Below are positions 24,876-34,453 of a stretch of 64,000 bases of DNA, one piece after another. Source of the stretch: CAZEHO01 sp964511945. GTDB lineage: Bacteria; Actinomycetota; Acidimicrobiia; Spongiisociales; UBA11373. Location: positions 375,076-439,075 of the forward strand of contig CAZEHO010000001.1 of NCBI GenBank assembly GCA_964511945.1, read 5' to 3'. Numbering within the stretch: position 1 is the stretch's first letter; each line of letters starts with the position of its first letter. Under the pieces are notes generated by a model, which worked only from the letters and a program-made list of their open reading frames with translations, was not told where the DNA came from and made no database searches. The position numbers were made by a program, and so were the translations under genes.

Positions 24876-26104
24876 TTCCCAGCGCACCCAAGGGCACCGA
24901 CGACATCCTGCCGCCCGAATCGGCGAAGTGGCGGCGGCTGCTGCGCGTCTTCGACTCGATGGCGGAGCGCTACGGCTACGGCTTGGTGATGACGCCGCTG
25001 TTCGAGGCCACCGAACTGTTCTCTCGCGGTGTCGGGGAAGCGACCGAGGTGGTCGAGAAGCAGATGTACACGTTCGACGACAAGGGGGGGCGCTCGCTGA
25101 CCCTGCGACCCGAAGCCACCGCCTCGGTGGTCCGGGCGTATCTGCAGGCCGGGCGCCAGGGCATCTTCAAGGGTGCCTATTCGGGTCCGATGTTCCGCTA
25201 CGAGCAGCCCCAGGCCGGCCGGCGCCGCCAGTTCTCCCAGGTTGGCATTGAGTACCTCGCCGAGCCGTCGGCGGATGCCGATGTCGAGATCATCCAGTTC
25301 GGCTACCGGCTGCTCGAGGCCGTTGGAATCCGCGACATCGTGGTCCTCCTCAATTCGATCGGAGATCCGGACGACCGCGTTGCGTATCGTGACCTGCTGG
25401 TTGCCTATCTGCGGGAGCGGGAGGACCAGCTGTCTGCCGATGCCAAGCGCCGTCTTGAGGAGAATCCGCTGCGGGTGCTCGATTCGAAAGCCGATGTGGA
25501 CGTGGTCGCCGGGGCCCCGGTTCCCATGGATCATCTTGGCGAGGAGGCCGCCGAACACCTGGATGCGGTCCGCCGCGGCCTGGATCGGGAAGGGGTCCCG
25601 TACGAGGTCTCGCCCCGCATCGTTCGCGGCCTCGACTACTACAACCGGACCGTCTTCGAGTACATCTCCCGCTCCTACACGGCCGCACAGGATGCCCTCG
25701 GGGGTGGCGGCCGCTACGACCTGCTCGCCGAGATGCTCGGTGGGAACCCGACGCCGGCAGTCGGACTGGCGATGGGTGTCGATCGGATCATCCTCGCGAT
25801 GCCGGACGAGGATCGCAGCGAGGACCTCGATGTCTTCGTGGTGGTGGCCGACCGCGACCGGCGTGACGACGCTCTCCGCCTGGTGTCAGACCTGCGCGAC
25901 CGCGGGCTGCGCGCCGATGCCGACCTCGGGGGACGATCGGTCAAGGCCCAATTCAGGGCCGCCGGACGGCGTGGTGCAGCCACCGTGGCCGTCGTCGGTG
26001 AGGAATGGGAACGGGGAGAAGTGACGATGCGCCGCATGGACGGCGGCGGCGAGGAAGCGACTGTGATAATCGAGGAGGTACCGCAATGGGTGAGGCCCCG
26101 CTGA
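24872..26104 (+). CDS. hisS: histidyl-tRNA synthetase
   Basis: 410 aa class II synthetase. Motif 1 lies near residues 40-60, motif 2 around MFRYEQPQAGRRRQFSQVG, the histidine loops are SPRIVRGLDYYNRTVFEY and the Gly-rich motif 3 is VGLAMGVDRI; a C-terminal anticodon-binding domain follows (DLDVFVVVADRDR). GTG start overlapping the upstream stop. Confidence 0.96.
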   Translation: MIPSAPKGTDDILPPESAKWRRLLRVFDSMAERYGYGLVMTPLFEATELFSRGVGEATEVVEKQMYTFDDKGGRSLTLRPEATASVVRAYLQAGRQGIFKGAYSGPMFRYEQPQAGRRRQFSQVGIEYLAEPSADADVEIIQFGYRLLEAVGIRDIVVLLNSIGDPDDRVAYRDLLVAYLREREDQLSADAKRRLEENPLRVLDSKADVDVVAGAPVPMDHLGEEAAEHLDAVRRGLDREGVPYEVSPRIVRGLDYYNRTVFEYISRSYTAAQDALGGGGRYDLLAEMLGGNPTPAVGLAMGVDRIILAMPDEDRSEDLDVFVVVADRDRRDDALRLVSDLRDRGLRADADLGGRSVKAQFRAAGRRGAATVAVVGEEWERGEVTMRRMDGGGEEATVIIEEVPQWVRPR

Positions 26105-27879
26105 GGACCGCCGGGGCCGGGACGCTGCGCAGCACCGACGCCGGAGACACCGTCACGCTCGCCGGATGGGTGAACTCGCGCCGCGACCACGGCGGAGTGA
26201 TGTTCTTCGATCTGCGGGACGCATCCGGAATCGCCCAGGTGGTGGTGCATCCGGCGCGGGTCCCGGAAGTGGGCGACTCCGCGCAGCGGCTGCGTGACGA
26301 GTTCTGCATTTCCGTCTCCGGCACCGTCCAGCTTCGTGACGAGGAGAACCGCAACCCCGAGATGCCGACCGGAGAAGTCGAGGTCGAAGCGGTTGAGCTG
26401 ACCGTGCTGAGCCCGTCGGATCCGCTCCCGTTCCAGATCGACGACCGTGCCGAGGCCGATGAGGTGCGCCGCCTCGAGTACCGGTATCTGGATCTGCGAC
26501 GGCCCCGGATGGCGGGGAACCTACGGGCTCGCTCGGCGGCGATCAAGGCGATGCGGCGGGCTCTCGACGAAGCCGACTTCCTCGAGATCGAGACTCCCAC
26601 GCTCATTCGTTCGACCCCGGAGGGTGCCCGGGACGTGCTGGTGCCGAGCCGTCTCCGCCAGGGTTCGTTCTATGCCCTGCCGCAGTCGCCACAGCTGTTC
26701 AAGCAGCTGCTCATGGTGGGTGGAGTCGAGCGGTACTACCAGATCGCCCGCTGCTACCGCGACGAGGACTTCCGGGCGGATCGCCAGTTGGAGTTTTCCC
26801 AGCTCGACATCGAAGGCGCCTTCTGGGGACAGGAGGGTGTTTTCGCCACGCTCGAAGCGGTCATGGTGGAAGTCGTACGCGACATGGTCGGCATCGAGCT
26901 CGAGGCGCCCTTCCCTCGTCTCACCTACGCCGATGCCATGGCCCGCTACGGAACCGACAAGCCCGACGTTCGCTTCGGCATGGAGCTGGTCGAGCTGAAC
27001 GATGTGTTCGCCGCCAGCGAGTTCCGGGCGTTCCGCAGTACCGTCGACGGTGGTGGGCTGGTCGCCGGGATCAACGGTGGCGCCCTCGGTTTGTCGCGCG
27101 GCGGGCTCGATGGGCTCGTCGAGCAGGCGATCGAGCTCGGTGCCAAGGGCCTGGTGTGGCTGGTCGTGCAGGACGATGGTTCGCTGCGGTCGCCGGTCGC
27201 CAAGTTCCTCGGCGAGGACGAGCAGGCGGCGCTGAAGGAGGCGGTCGGCGCCACCCCGGGCGATACGCTGCTGCTGGTGGCCGACAACGCGGCCATGGTG
27301 CGGCGGGTGCTCGGCCAGGTCCGGCTCGATCTGGGCCGCCCCGAGGGGCACGATGAACTCCACTTCCTCTGGGTCACCGAGTTCCCCGTTTTCGAGGTGG
27401 ATCCCGAGGGCAATCTGCACCCGGCACACCACCCGTTCACCTCGCCGCATGATGTCGCCGAGATGGAGCAGCACCCGGAGCGGGCGCTCTCCAAGGCGTA
27501 CGACCTGGTCCTCAACGGGAGTGAGCTCGGTTCGGGCAGCGTCAGGATCCACGATCCCGAGGTGCAGCAGCGCGTCTTCGACGTTCTCGGGATCCAGCCC
27601 GATGAGGCCGAGCGTCGCTTCGGGTGGTTCATCCGGGCGCTGCGGTTCGGGACTCCCCCTCACGCCGGCTTTGCTGTGGGAATCGACCGGTTGGTATCGA
27701 TCATCCGCAACGAGCCCAACATCCGCGAGGTCATCCCGTTCCCCAAGACCCAGACCGGGATCGATCCGCTCACCGGGTCGCCGACGGCGGTATCCGACGT
27801 GCAGTTGGGTGAGCTCGGCATCGATCTGCGCCCCGAGGTCCGCCGGCGGGTCGAAGAGGAGCAGCCCCAGGGCGAATGA
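26086..27879 (+). CDS. aspS: aspartyl-tRNA synthetase
   Basis: 597 aa, the bacterial AspRS size. N-terminal OB anticodon-binding domain (GWVNSRRDHGGVMFFDLRD), motif 2 YYQIARCYRDEDFRADRQ, a GAD insertion domain in the middle (about 290-410) and motif 3 GFAVGIDRLV. The start at 26086 overlaps the last 19 bases of hisS and has a strong GAGGAGGT ribosome site inside hisS; the longer frame from 26005 is out of keeping with the family. Confidence 0.96.
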   Translation: MGEAPLRTAGAGTLRSTDAGDTVTLAGWVNSRRDHGGVMFFDLRDASGIAQVVVHPARVPEVGDSAQRLRDEFCISVSGTVQLRDEENRNPEMPTGEVEVEAVELTVLSPSDPLPFQIDDRAEADEVRRLEYRYLDLRRPRMAGNLRARSAAIKAMRRALDEADFLEIETPTLIRSTPEGARDVLVPSRLRQGSFYALPQSPQLFKQLLMVGGVERYYQIARCYRDEDFRADRQLEFSQLDIEGAFWGQEGVFATLEAVMVEVVRDMVGIELEAPFPRLTYADAMARYGTDKPDVRFGMELVELNDVFAASEFRAFRSTVDGGGLVAGINGGALGLSRGGLDGLVEQAIELGAKGLVWLVVQDDGSLRSPVAKFLGEDEQAALKEAVGATPGDTLLLVADNAAMVRRVLGQVRLDLGRPEGHDELHFLWVTEFPVFEVDPEGNLHPAHHPFTSPHDVAEMEQHPERALSKAYDLVLNGSELGSGSVRIHDPEVQQRVFDVLGIQPDEAERRFGWFIRALRFGTPPHAGFAVGIDRLVSIIRNEPNIREVIPFPKTQTGIDPLTGSPTAVSDVQLGELGIDLRPEVRRRVEEEQPQGE

Positions 27880-29216
27880 TGGACGACCTGTTCAGCGAGG
27901 AGCGCGCCGCCCGCCGCCGGGCCGCCGCCCCGCTCGCCGCCCGGATGCGGCCCCGCTCGCTGGACGACGTGGTCGGCCAGCGCCATCTGCTGGAGGACGG
28001 TGCCGCGTTCGCCACGATGGTGCGGGCCGGACGTCCCGTCTCAATGATCTTGTGGGGCCCGCCGGGAACGGGGAAGACCACACTCGCCCACCTCGTGGCC
28101 GAGGAGACCGACGCCGCCTTCGAATCGCTGTCGGCCGTGTCGGCAGGGGTGAAGGACGTGCGCGAAGTGCTGGCCATAGCCACCCGCCGCCTCGAGGAGG
28201 ACGAGCGGCGGACCGTCCTGTTCCTCGACGAGATCCACCGCTTCAACAAGTCACAGCAGGATGCGCTGCTGCCGGGCGTCGAGCAGGGAATCGTCATCCT
28301 GATCGGGGCCACCACCGAGAACCCTTTCTTCGAGGTCAACTCGCCGCTGATCAGCCGCTCGACGTTGTTTCGGCTGGAGGGTCTCAGCCCAGATGAGGTG
28401 GCGGATCTGATCACCCGAGCCATCGGGGATTCCGACGCCGGGCTCGGAGCGATCGTGCAGGGGATCGACGAAGAAGCCCTGGGGGCGCTTGCGGAGCGCG
28501 TCGGCGGGGATGCTCGGCTGGCTCTCAATGCGTTGGAGGTCGCCGCCCTCATCTCATCCGGGCGGGGCGAGGGGATTGTGGGGCTCGATGCCGTCGAGGA
28601 GGCCCTGCAACGGCGGATAGTGCGCTACGACAAGGCCGGGGATCAGCACTACGACGTTATCTCGGCGTTCATCAAGAGCCTGCGCGGCTCAGACCCTGAT
28701 GCTGCCGCCTACTGGCTCGAACTGATGATCCGGGCGGGTGAGGATCCTGAGTTCATCGCTCGCCGGATGGTCATCTTCGCTTCTGAAGATGTTGGTCTGG
28801 CCGACCCTGATGCTCTCGGTGTGGCGGTCGCCGCCGCGTCGGCACTGCAGTTTGTCGGACTTCCCGAAGCCGGGCACAACCTGCACCAGGCGGCGCTCTA
28901 TTTGGCCACCGCGCCGAAGTCGAACTCGGTCGCCCGGACGATGAAGGCAGCCGGGATCGCGGTGGAGGAGACACCCGGAGCGACGGTGCCCCTGCACTTG
29001 CGATCCGGGGGGTACCGGGCGGCCGCTGAACTCGGCCACGGCACCGGATATCGCTACCCGCACGACTACCCGGACGCGATTGTCGAACAGCAGTATCTGC
29101 CCGATTCTGCTGAGGGACGGATCCTGTATCGACCAGGGGGTGCGGGCGAGGAAGCCGAGATCGCGCAGCGTCTGGAGGGGGTCGATCGGGGCGCCCGGCG
29201 TCCTGCGCGGGAGTGA
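27876..29216 (+). CDS. rarA: replication-associated recombination ATPase RarA (MgsA)
   Basis: 446-aa AAA+ ATPase that acts at stalled replication forks. Walker A GPPGTGKTT (61-69), Walker B LFLDEIHRFNKSQQD, sensor IGATTENPFFEV, and the C-terminal tetramerisation region (HYDVISAFIKSLRGSDPDAA, ASEDVGLADP). ATG overlaps the aspS stop. Confidence 0.95.
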   Translation: MMDDLFSEERAARRRAAAPLAARMRPRSLDDVVGQRHLLEDGAAFATMVRAGRPVSMILWGPPGTGKTTLAHLVAEETDAAFESLSAVSAGVKDVREVLAIATRRLEEDERRTVLFLDEIHRFNKSQQDALLPGVEQGIVILIGATTENPFFEVNSPLISRSTLFRLEGLSPDEVADLITRAIGDSDAGLGAIVQGIDEEALGALAERVGGDARLALNALEVAALISSGRGEGIVGLDAVEEALQRRIVRYDKAGDQHYDVISAFIKSLRGSDPDAAAYWLELMIRAGEDPEFIARRMVIFASEDVGLADPDALGVAVAAASALQFVGLPEAGHNLHQAALYLATAPKSNSVARTMKAAGIAVEETPGATVPLHLRSGGYRAAAELGHGTGYRYPHDYPDAIVEQQYLPDSAEGRILYRPGGAGEEAEIAQRLEGVDRGARRPARE

Positions 29217-29217
29217 G

Positions 29218-29223
29218 TACCCT
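29218..29223 (+). promoter_or_regulatory. -10 box upstream of the small gene and alaS
   Basis: TACCCT two bases after the rarA stop and exactly 7 nt before ATG 29231: a compact leaderless promoter. Confidence 0.6.
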
Positions 29224-29230
29224 TGCGCCC

Positions 29231-29419
29231 ATGCTCGTCCGTATCCGCTGGTTCTTGCTCGGCGCGGCCACCACGCTCGGTGGGGGCGCCTGGCTGCTGG
29301 GCAAGGCAGCTCGACTCCGCCAACGGTTGACTCCGGCGTCGCTTGCCCGCACCTCGGGCCACGCCATTGCCGACCTCATTGATGACATTGCCACGACTGT
29401 GGGAGGCCGCCGATCGTGA
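29231..29419 (+). CDS. small membrane-anchored protein, 62 aa
   Basis: A short ORF with one hydrophobic segment (WFLLGAATTLGGGAWLLG) and a basic helical tail. Its place between rarA and alaS, and the sequence LTPASLARTSGHAI, recall the small DUF6167-type proteins that precede alaS in streptomycetes; this is from memory. It begins 7 nt after a -10 box and its stop overlaps the alaS GTG, both of which support expression. Function unknown. Confidence 0.6.
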   Translation: MLVRIRWFLLGAATTLGGGAWLLGKAARLRQRLTPASLARTSGHAIADLIDDIATTVGGRRS

Positions 29420-32049
29420 AGCCGACCACCGGCGCCGAGATCCGGCGCGCATTCCTCGAGTTCTTTCGCGAACGGGACCACACGGTGGTCCCCAGCGCTT
29501 CGCTGATTCCTACCGACCCCTCCCTGCTGCTCACCGTGGCCGGGATGGTTCCCTTCAAGCCCTACCTCCTGGGTGAGGAGCCGGCGCCCTATCCGCGTGC
29601 CGCATCGGTCCAGAAGTGCATCCGCACCGTCGACATCGAGATCGTCGGGACCACCGCCCGCCATGCCTCGTTCTTCGAGATGCTGGGGAACTTCTCCTTC
29701 GGTGACTACTTCAAGGAGAAGGCGATTCCGTGGGCCTACGAATTCGTCACCGAACGACTCCAGTTCGACCCCGAGTTGCTGTGGTTCACCGTCCACGAGA
29801 CAGACGATGAGGCCGCGGAGCTGTGGATCGACGGGGTGGGGATCCGGCCCGATCGCGTCCAGCGGCGCGACCGCGACAACTTCTGGCACATGGGTGTCGC
29901 CGGCCCCGCGGGACCGTCATCGGAGATCTTCTTCGATCGCGGCGCCGAATATGGGCCCGACGGCGGACCGATCGTCGACGAGGAACGCTTCACCGAGATC
30001 TGGAACCTCGTCTTCATGCAGTATGTCCAGGACGAGCCGTATCACGTCATCGGCGAGCTCCCGGCTACCGGAATCGACACCGGCGCCGGCCTCGACCGCC
30101 TGGCCACGGTGATCCAGGGCGTCGACAACCTCTTCGAGATCGACCTGGTTCGTCCGGTGCTGGCGGCTGCCGAGGGTGCCACCGGCCGCACCTACGGCGA
30201 CGACGCCAAAGCCGACATCGGGCTCAGAATCCTGGCCGATCACGGGCGGGCACTGACCTTCATGATCGGTGACGGCATCGTGCCGTCCAATGAGGGCCGT
30301 GGGTACGTGCTGCGCCGCCTGCTGCGGCGTGCAGTGCGCCACGGCTGGCAGCTCGGTTCGGAAGGGCTGATCACACCGAAGCTGGTCGATGCCACCATCG
30401 AGGTGATGGGCGACGCCTACCCGTCGCTGCAGGGCGCCCGCGACGGCATCGTCGAGATGGCCGAGCGGGAGGAGCGGCGCTTCCGCCGCACACTCGAAAC
30501 CGGCTCGTCGCTGCTGACCGACGCGCTCGACGGCCTCGGCGACGGCGATGCCCTCCCCGGCAAGGTCGCCTTCAAGCTCCACGACACCTACGGCTTCCCG
30601 GTCGAACTGACCGAAGAGATCGCCGCCGACTCCGGGGCTGACCTGGACCGGGCCGGATTCGACGCCGAGATGGAGGCGCAGCGGGAGCGGGCTCGCGCCG
30701 CGTGGAAGGGCACGATCGACGAGGAAGCGTCTCCTGCCTATCGGGGGATCTTCGATGTATCGGGGCCGAGCGATTTCGTCGGGTACGAAACGCTGGAGAC
30801 CACCGGCACAATCCTGGCTCTCATCCGTGACGGCGAGGCCGTCGAATCGGCCGCCGAAGGTGACACCATCGAGGTCTTCGTCGACAGGACGCCGTTCTAT
30901 GCAGAAGCCGGAGGCCAGATCGGCGACTCCGGCACCCTGGTCACCGAGACCGGAACCTTGACCGTGGCCGATGCCCAACACGCCGTGCAGGGGCTGCACG
31001 GCCATCGCGCCACCGTGGCGTCGGGGACGATTCAGGTTGGCCAGGACGCCCGGCTCAACGTCGAGCCGGGGCGACGGGAGCGGATCCGCAAATCTCACAC
31101 CGGCACGCATTTGCTGCACTGGGCGCTGCGCGAGGTTCTGGGCAGCCATGTGCACCAGGCCGGCTCGCTGGTGCAGGACGGCAGGCTCCGCTTCGACTTC
31201 AGCCACTACGGCGCACTCGATCCCGTCGAGCTGCTCGACGTCGAGCGCGAGACCAACGATCGGATCATCGAGAACCAGCAGGTTCGCACCACCGAGGTTT
31301 CCCGTGAGGAAGCCGAGGATATGGGGGCACTGGCGTTCTTCGGTGACAAGTACGGGGACCGGGTCCGAGTCGTGCAGGCGGGCGGCTACTCCAGTGAACT
31401 CTGCGGTGGCACTCACGTGCCGACGACCGGCCAGGTCGGCCCGCTCGTTCTGTTGGGGGAGTCGTCGATCGGCTCGAACATGCGACGAGTCGAGGCATAC
31501 ACCGGCGCCACCGCCTACGGCTACCTGAGCGACCTCAGGGGCGAGCTGCAGTCGGTTGCCGGTCACCTGCGAACCCGGATCGATACGGTCGGCGACGCCG
31601 CCGCGGCGCTGGTTCAGCGCAGTCGCGAACAGGAGGAGCGCATTGCAGCCTTCGAGGCGCAGGAGCGTTCCGGGGTTGCTACGAACCTCGTGGCTGCCGC
31701 TGAGGACATCGGCAACGGCAAGCTCGTGGTGGCCGAGGCCGGCGCCGACACCACTCCCGATGATCTCCGCATCTTGACCGCCCAGGTCCGGGACATGATC
31801 GGGTCGGGCATCGTGGTACTGGGTGCACAGCGCGAGGGCAAGGCCGGGCTTGTGGCTGCGGTTAGCAAGGATCTGGTGGAGCGCGGGGTTTCGGCGGGCG
31901 AACTTGCCGGCTCGGCGGCACGCGAGGTCGGGGGCGGCGGAAGCCGTGATCCGGAGCTTGCGCAGGCCGGCGGGCCCCGAGGTGGTGAACTGCCGGCCGC
32001 CCTCGAGACCGCACGCCGGCTCGGCCGGGAGGCACTGAGGGGCGAGTGA
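29416..32049 (+). CDS. alaS: alanyl-tRNA synthetase
   Basis: 877 aa. Order of parts: class II aminoacylation core (FFEMLGNFSFGDYFKE, GAGLDRLATV), tRNA-recognition helices, editing domain with zinc site HTGTH (about 561-565) and CGGTH (about 663-667), and a C-terminal oligomerisation domain rich in Gly (GGGGSRDPELAQAGG). GTG start overlapping the preceding small gene. Confidence 0.97.
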   Translation: MKPTTGAEIRRAFLEFFRERDHTVVPSASLIPTDPSLLLTVAGMVPFKPYLLGEEPAPYPRAASVQKCIRTVDIEIVGTTARHASFFEMLGNFSFGDYFKEKAIPWAYEFVTERLQFDPELLWFTVHETDDEAAELWIDGVGIRPDRVQRRDRDNFWHMGVAGPAGPSSEIFFDRGAEYGPDGGPIVDEERFTEIWNLVFMQYVQDEPYHVIGELPATGIDTGAGLDRLATVIQGVDNLFEIDLVRPVLAAAEGATGRTYGDDAKADIGLRILADHGRALTFMIGDGIVPSNEGRGYVLRRLLRRAVRHGWQLGSEGLITPKLVDATIEVMGDAYPSLQGARDGIVEMAEREERRFRRTLETGSSLLTDALDGLGDGDALPGKVAFKLHDTYGFPVELTEEIAADSGADLDRAGFDAEMEAQRERARAAWKGTIDEEASPAYRGIFDVSGPSDFVGYETLETTGTILALIRDGEAVESAAEGDTIEVFVDRTPFYAEAGGQIGDSGTLVTETGTLTVADAQHAVQGLHGHRATVASGTIQVGQDARLNVEPGRRERIRKSHTGTHLLHWALREVLGSHVHQAGSLVQDGRLRFDFSHYGALDPVELLDVERETNDRIIENQQVRTTEVSREEAEDMGALAFFGDKYGDRVRVVQAGGYSSELCGGTHVPTTGQVGPLVLLGESSIGSNMRRVEAYTGATAYGYLSDLRGELQSVAGHLRTRIDTVGDAAAALVQRSREQEERIAAFEAQERSGVATNLVAAAEDIGNGKLVVAEAGADTTPDDLRILTAQVRDMIGSGIVVLGAQREGKAGLVAAVSKDLVERGVSAGELAGSAAREVGGGGSRDPELAQAGGPRGGELPAALETARRLGREALRGE

Positions 32050-32051
32050 AC

Positions 32052-32462
32052 ATGGGCCGCATCCTCGGGCTCGACTACGGCACACGTCGCATCGGCGTTG
32101 CCGTCTCGGATCCGCTTGGCTTGATCGCCGGCCCGCTGTGCACCCTCGATGCCCTCGATCCCGAACTGTGGGACCGGCTGCGCGACATCGTCACCGAACG
32201 TGATGTCGTGACGATCGTGGTCGGGATGCCGGTCGGGCTCGACGGGATCGAAGGGCCGGCGGCGGATGCCGCCAGAGCGTTTGCCATCGAGGTCGGTGAA
32301 GAGACCGGCGTACCGGTCGACGTGTACGACGAACGGTTCAGTACCGTGACGGCGGAGCAGATCCTGATCGAGGCGGGCATGCGGCGAGCCAAGCGCAAGG
32401 AAACCCGGGATCGGGTGGCGGCCACCGTCTTCCTGCAGGCCTACCTGGACAGCCGGCGATGA
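32052..32462 (+). CDS. ruvX: YqgF/RuvX family nuclease (pre-16S rRNA processing)
   Basis: 136 aa RNase H-like fold with GLDYGTRRIGVAVSD at the start and VYDERFSTVTAE near residue 95, the family's acidic sites. It is thought to finish the 5' end of 16S rRNA. ATG 32052 has GAGGGG nine bases upstream; GTG 32046, overlapping alaS, is a possible alternative two codons earlier. The stop overlaps mltG. Confidence 0.92.
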   Translation: MGRILGLDYGTRRIGVAVSDPLGLIAGPLCTLDALDPELWDRLRDIVTERDVVTIVVGMPVGLDGIEGPAADAARAFAIEVGEETGVPVDVYDERFSTVTAEQILIEAGMRRAKRKETRDRVAATVFLQAYLDSRR

Positions 32463-33580
32463 GCATGGATCGGGAGCAGTACCGCTACTACGACGACCCG
32501 CCCAATCCCTGGTGGGTGATGGCCCTCAAGGTCGTCGGGACCCTGTTTCTGGTCTTTGTGCTGTTCGGTGGCGCATATCTCGGGGTCAAGTGGCTGGCCG
32601 ACGCCACAAACCGGGCCCTTGGCGGCAGCGATACCACTGCGACCACGATCACTCCGGGAATCCCGGTTGAGGTCGAGATCCCGCCGGGCTCCTCTGCCGG
32701 AGCCATTGCCGAGATCCTGGAACAGGCCGGGGTGGTGCCGTCGGCCACCGAGTTCGAGCGTGAGGTCCGCAGCGAGCGGGTTGCCGACCGGCTCCAGGCG
32801 GGCACCTACGACCTGGTGACCGGGATGCCGCTGGCCGATGTGATCGCCGCCCTGCTCGAAGGTCCCGGCGACATCGGGTTCCGCATCACGGTGATCGAGG
32901 GGTTGACCGTGGCCCAGATGCTGCTGCAGCTCGCCGACCAGACAGATTTCGAGGCCGGCGAGTTCACCGATCCGCTGCTCGACGGCACCGTGACCTCGAA
33001 CTTACTGCGGGGCGAACCCGACGAGCTGCGCGACTGGGAGGGGCTGCTCTTCCCGGACACCTATGAGATCTCCGATCGTGATGGACCCGCCGAGATCCTT
33101 CAGGCGATGGCCGACAACGCCGAGGCGCGGGTGGGTGCGGTGGACTGGGAACAGCTCGAGGAGCCGGGCCTGACCGTGTACGACGGGATCGTCATTGCGT
33201 CGCTGATCGAGCGTGAGGCGGCGCTCGACGAAGAACGTCCGATCATCGCCAGTGTCATTTTCAATCGCCTCGCGATCGACATGCCGCTGCAGATCGACGC
33301 CACCATCGTTTACGCCCTCGGCGGGCTTCCCGAAGGTGGCCTGACCCTCGAGGACCTCGAGGTTGAATCCCCCTACAACACCTACACCTTCATCGGCCTG
33401 CCGCCGACCCCGATTTCCGGTGTGCGGCCGGCGTCGCTGGCTGCGGCGGCGGTTCCTGCGGAGACCGACTACCTGTTCTACGTCCTGGCCGACGAGGACG
33501 GAAGCCATGCCTTCACCGACGATTTCGATGAGTTCCTGCGGCTGCAGGCGGAAGCTCGCGAAGCGGGCGTGATTCCGTGA
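32459..33580 (+). CDS. mltG: endolytic murein transglycosylase MltG
   Basis: 373 aa with an N-terminal membrane helix (about 22-43), a short Thr-rich linker, a LysM-like segment (EVEIPPGSSAGAIAEILEQAG) and the YceG/MltG catalytic domain with Glu251 in ASLIERE and the NPISGVRPAS-like PTPISGVRPASLAA block. It cuts nascent glycan strands outside the membrane and so sets their length. Overlaps ruvX and aroE. Confidence 0.94.
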   Translation: MSMDREQYRYYDDPPNPWWVMALKVVGTLFLVFVLFGGAYLGVKWLADATNRALGGSDTTATTITPGIPVEVEIPPGSSAGAIAEILEQAGVVPSATEFEREVRSERVADRLQAGTYDLVTGMPLADVIAALLEGPGDIGFRITVIEGLTVAQMLLQLADQTDFEAGEFTDPLLDGTVTSNLLRGEPDELRDWEGLLFPDTYEISDRDGPAEILQAMADNAEARVGAVDWEQLEEPGLTVYDGIVIASLIEREAALDEERPIIASVIFNRLAIDMPLQIDATIVYALGGLPEGGLTLEDLEVESPYNTYTFIGLPPTPISGVRPASLAAAAVPAETDYLFYVLADEDGSHAFTDDFDEFLRLQAEAREAGVIP

Positions 33581-34374
33581 GGATCGACCAGCCGGCCGGT
33601 CTGAGACTGGTGGTGCTGGGCGATCCGATCGATCACTCCAAGTCGCCGGCGATCCACCAGGCGGCCCTCGACGCACTGGGTATGGCCGGCACCTACACCG
33701 CCCGCCGGGTCGACGCCGCCGGGGTGGTGGCCACCTGTGACGAGATTCGCCGCGGCGAACTCGACGGAGCCAACATCACCATGCCGCACAAGCGGGTCGC
33801 GGCGGCAGCGGTGGATGCCCTGTCCCCGAACGCCCGCCGGGCCGATTCGGTGAACACCATGGTGCGGGAACCGGAGGGTGTCGTGGGCTACACCACCGAC
33901 GTCGACGGCATCCGCATGGTGTGGGAGGAGATGGGCTTCGGGCATGATGTCCCGGTGCTGCTGCTCGGTGGTGGGGGAGCGGCAGGTGCCGCGTTGCTGG
34001 CACTCGAAGGTATGGACCTGTATGTCGCCACCCGCCGTCCCGGGGCGGGGGCGGAGCGGGCCGCAACGGTCGGTGTGTCGTGCCCCGAGGTGCCGTGGGC
34101 GACCCCGATCGACAATGCCGTGGTGGTGAACGCCACCCCGATCGGGATGGCCGGGGAGGCACTGCCGGAGCAGGTCATCGGCACCGCCTCCGGACTCTTC
34201 GACATGGTGTACGGCGAGGCACCACCACCTTCGGTGGCGGCCGCCCGGGAACATGGGATCCCGGCGACCGACGGCATGGCGATGCTGGTGGCTCAAGCCG
34301 CCCGGTCGTTCGAGTTGTGGACCGGAATCGACCCTCCCCGCAACGTGATGGAACAGGCGGCTCGCAGCTCGTAG
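33577..34374 (+). CDS. aroE: shikimate dehydrogenase
   Basis: 265 aa. It reduces 3-dehydroshikimate with NADPH. Shikimate-binding SKSPAIH (21-27), catalytic Lys72 in TMPHK and Asp in TDVDG (about 107-111) are present; the dinucleotide loop is LLGGGGAAGA. GTG start overlapping mltG. The last codons and the TAG stop lie inside heptad array H2. The other shikimate genes aroC-aroK-aroB resume 10 kb downstream beyond the pilus genes. Confidence 0.94.
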   Translation: MRIDQPAGLRLVVLGDPIDHSKSPAIHQAALDALGMAGTYTARRVDAAGVVATCDEIRRGELDGANITMPHKRVAAAAVDALSPNARRADSVNTMVREPEGVVGYTTDVDGIRMVWEEMGFGHDVPVLLLGGGGAAGAALLALEGMDLYVATRRPGAGAERAATVGVSCPEVPWATPIDNAVVVNATPIGMAGEALPEQVIGTASGLFDMVYGEAPPPSVAAAREHGIPATDGMAMLVAQAARSFELWTGIDPPRNVMEQAARSS

Positions 34375-34392
34375 CTCAGCGACTCTCACCTC
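34357..34392. repeat. heptad array H2 (single arm)
   Basis: GCGGCTC, GCAGCTC, GTAGCTC, one extra base, GCGACTC, TCACCTC. The words match H5 and the complement of H1. It spans the aroE stop and lies 62 bp before the pilB start. Confidence 0.75.
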
Positions 34393-34453
34393 AAGCGTCG
34401 GCCTCCACATGCCGACACTCTCTTCGACAACCCCAACCCGTCGAGGAGCCTTC

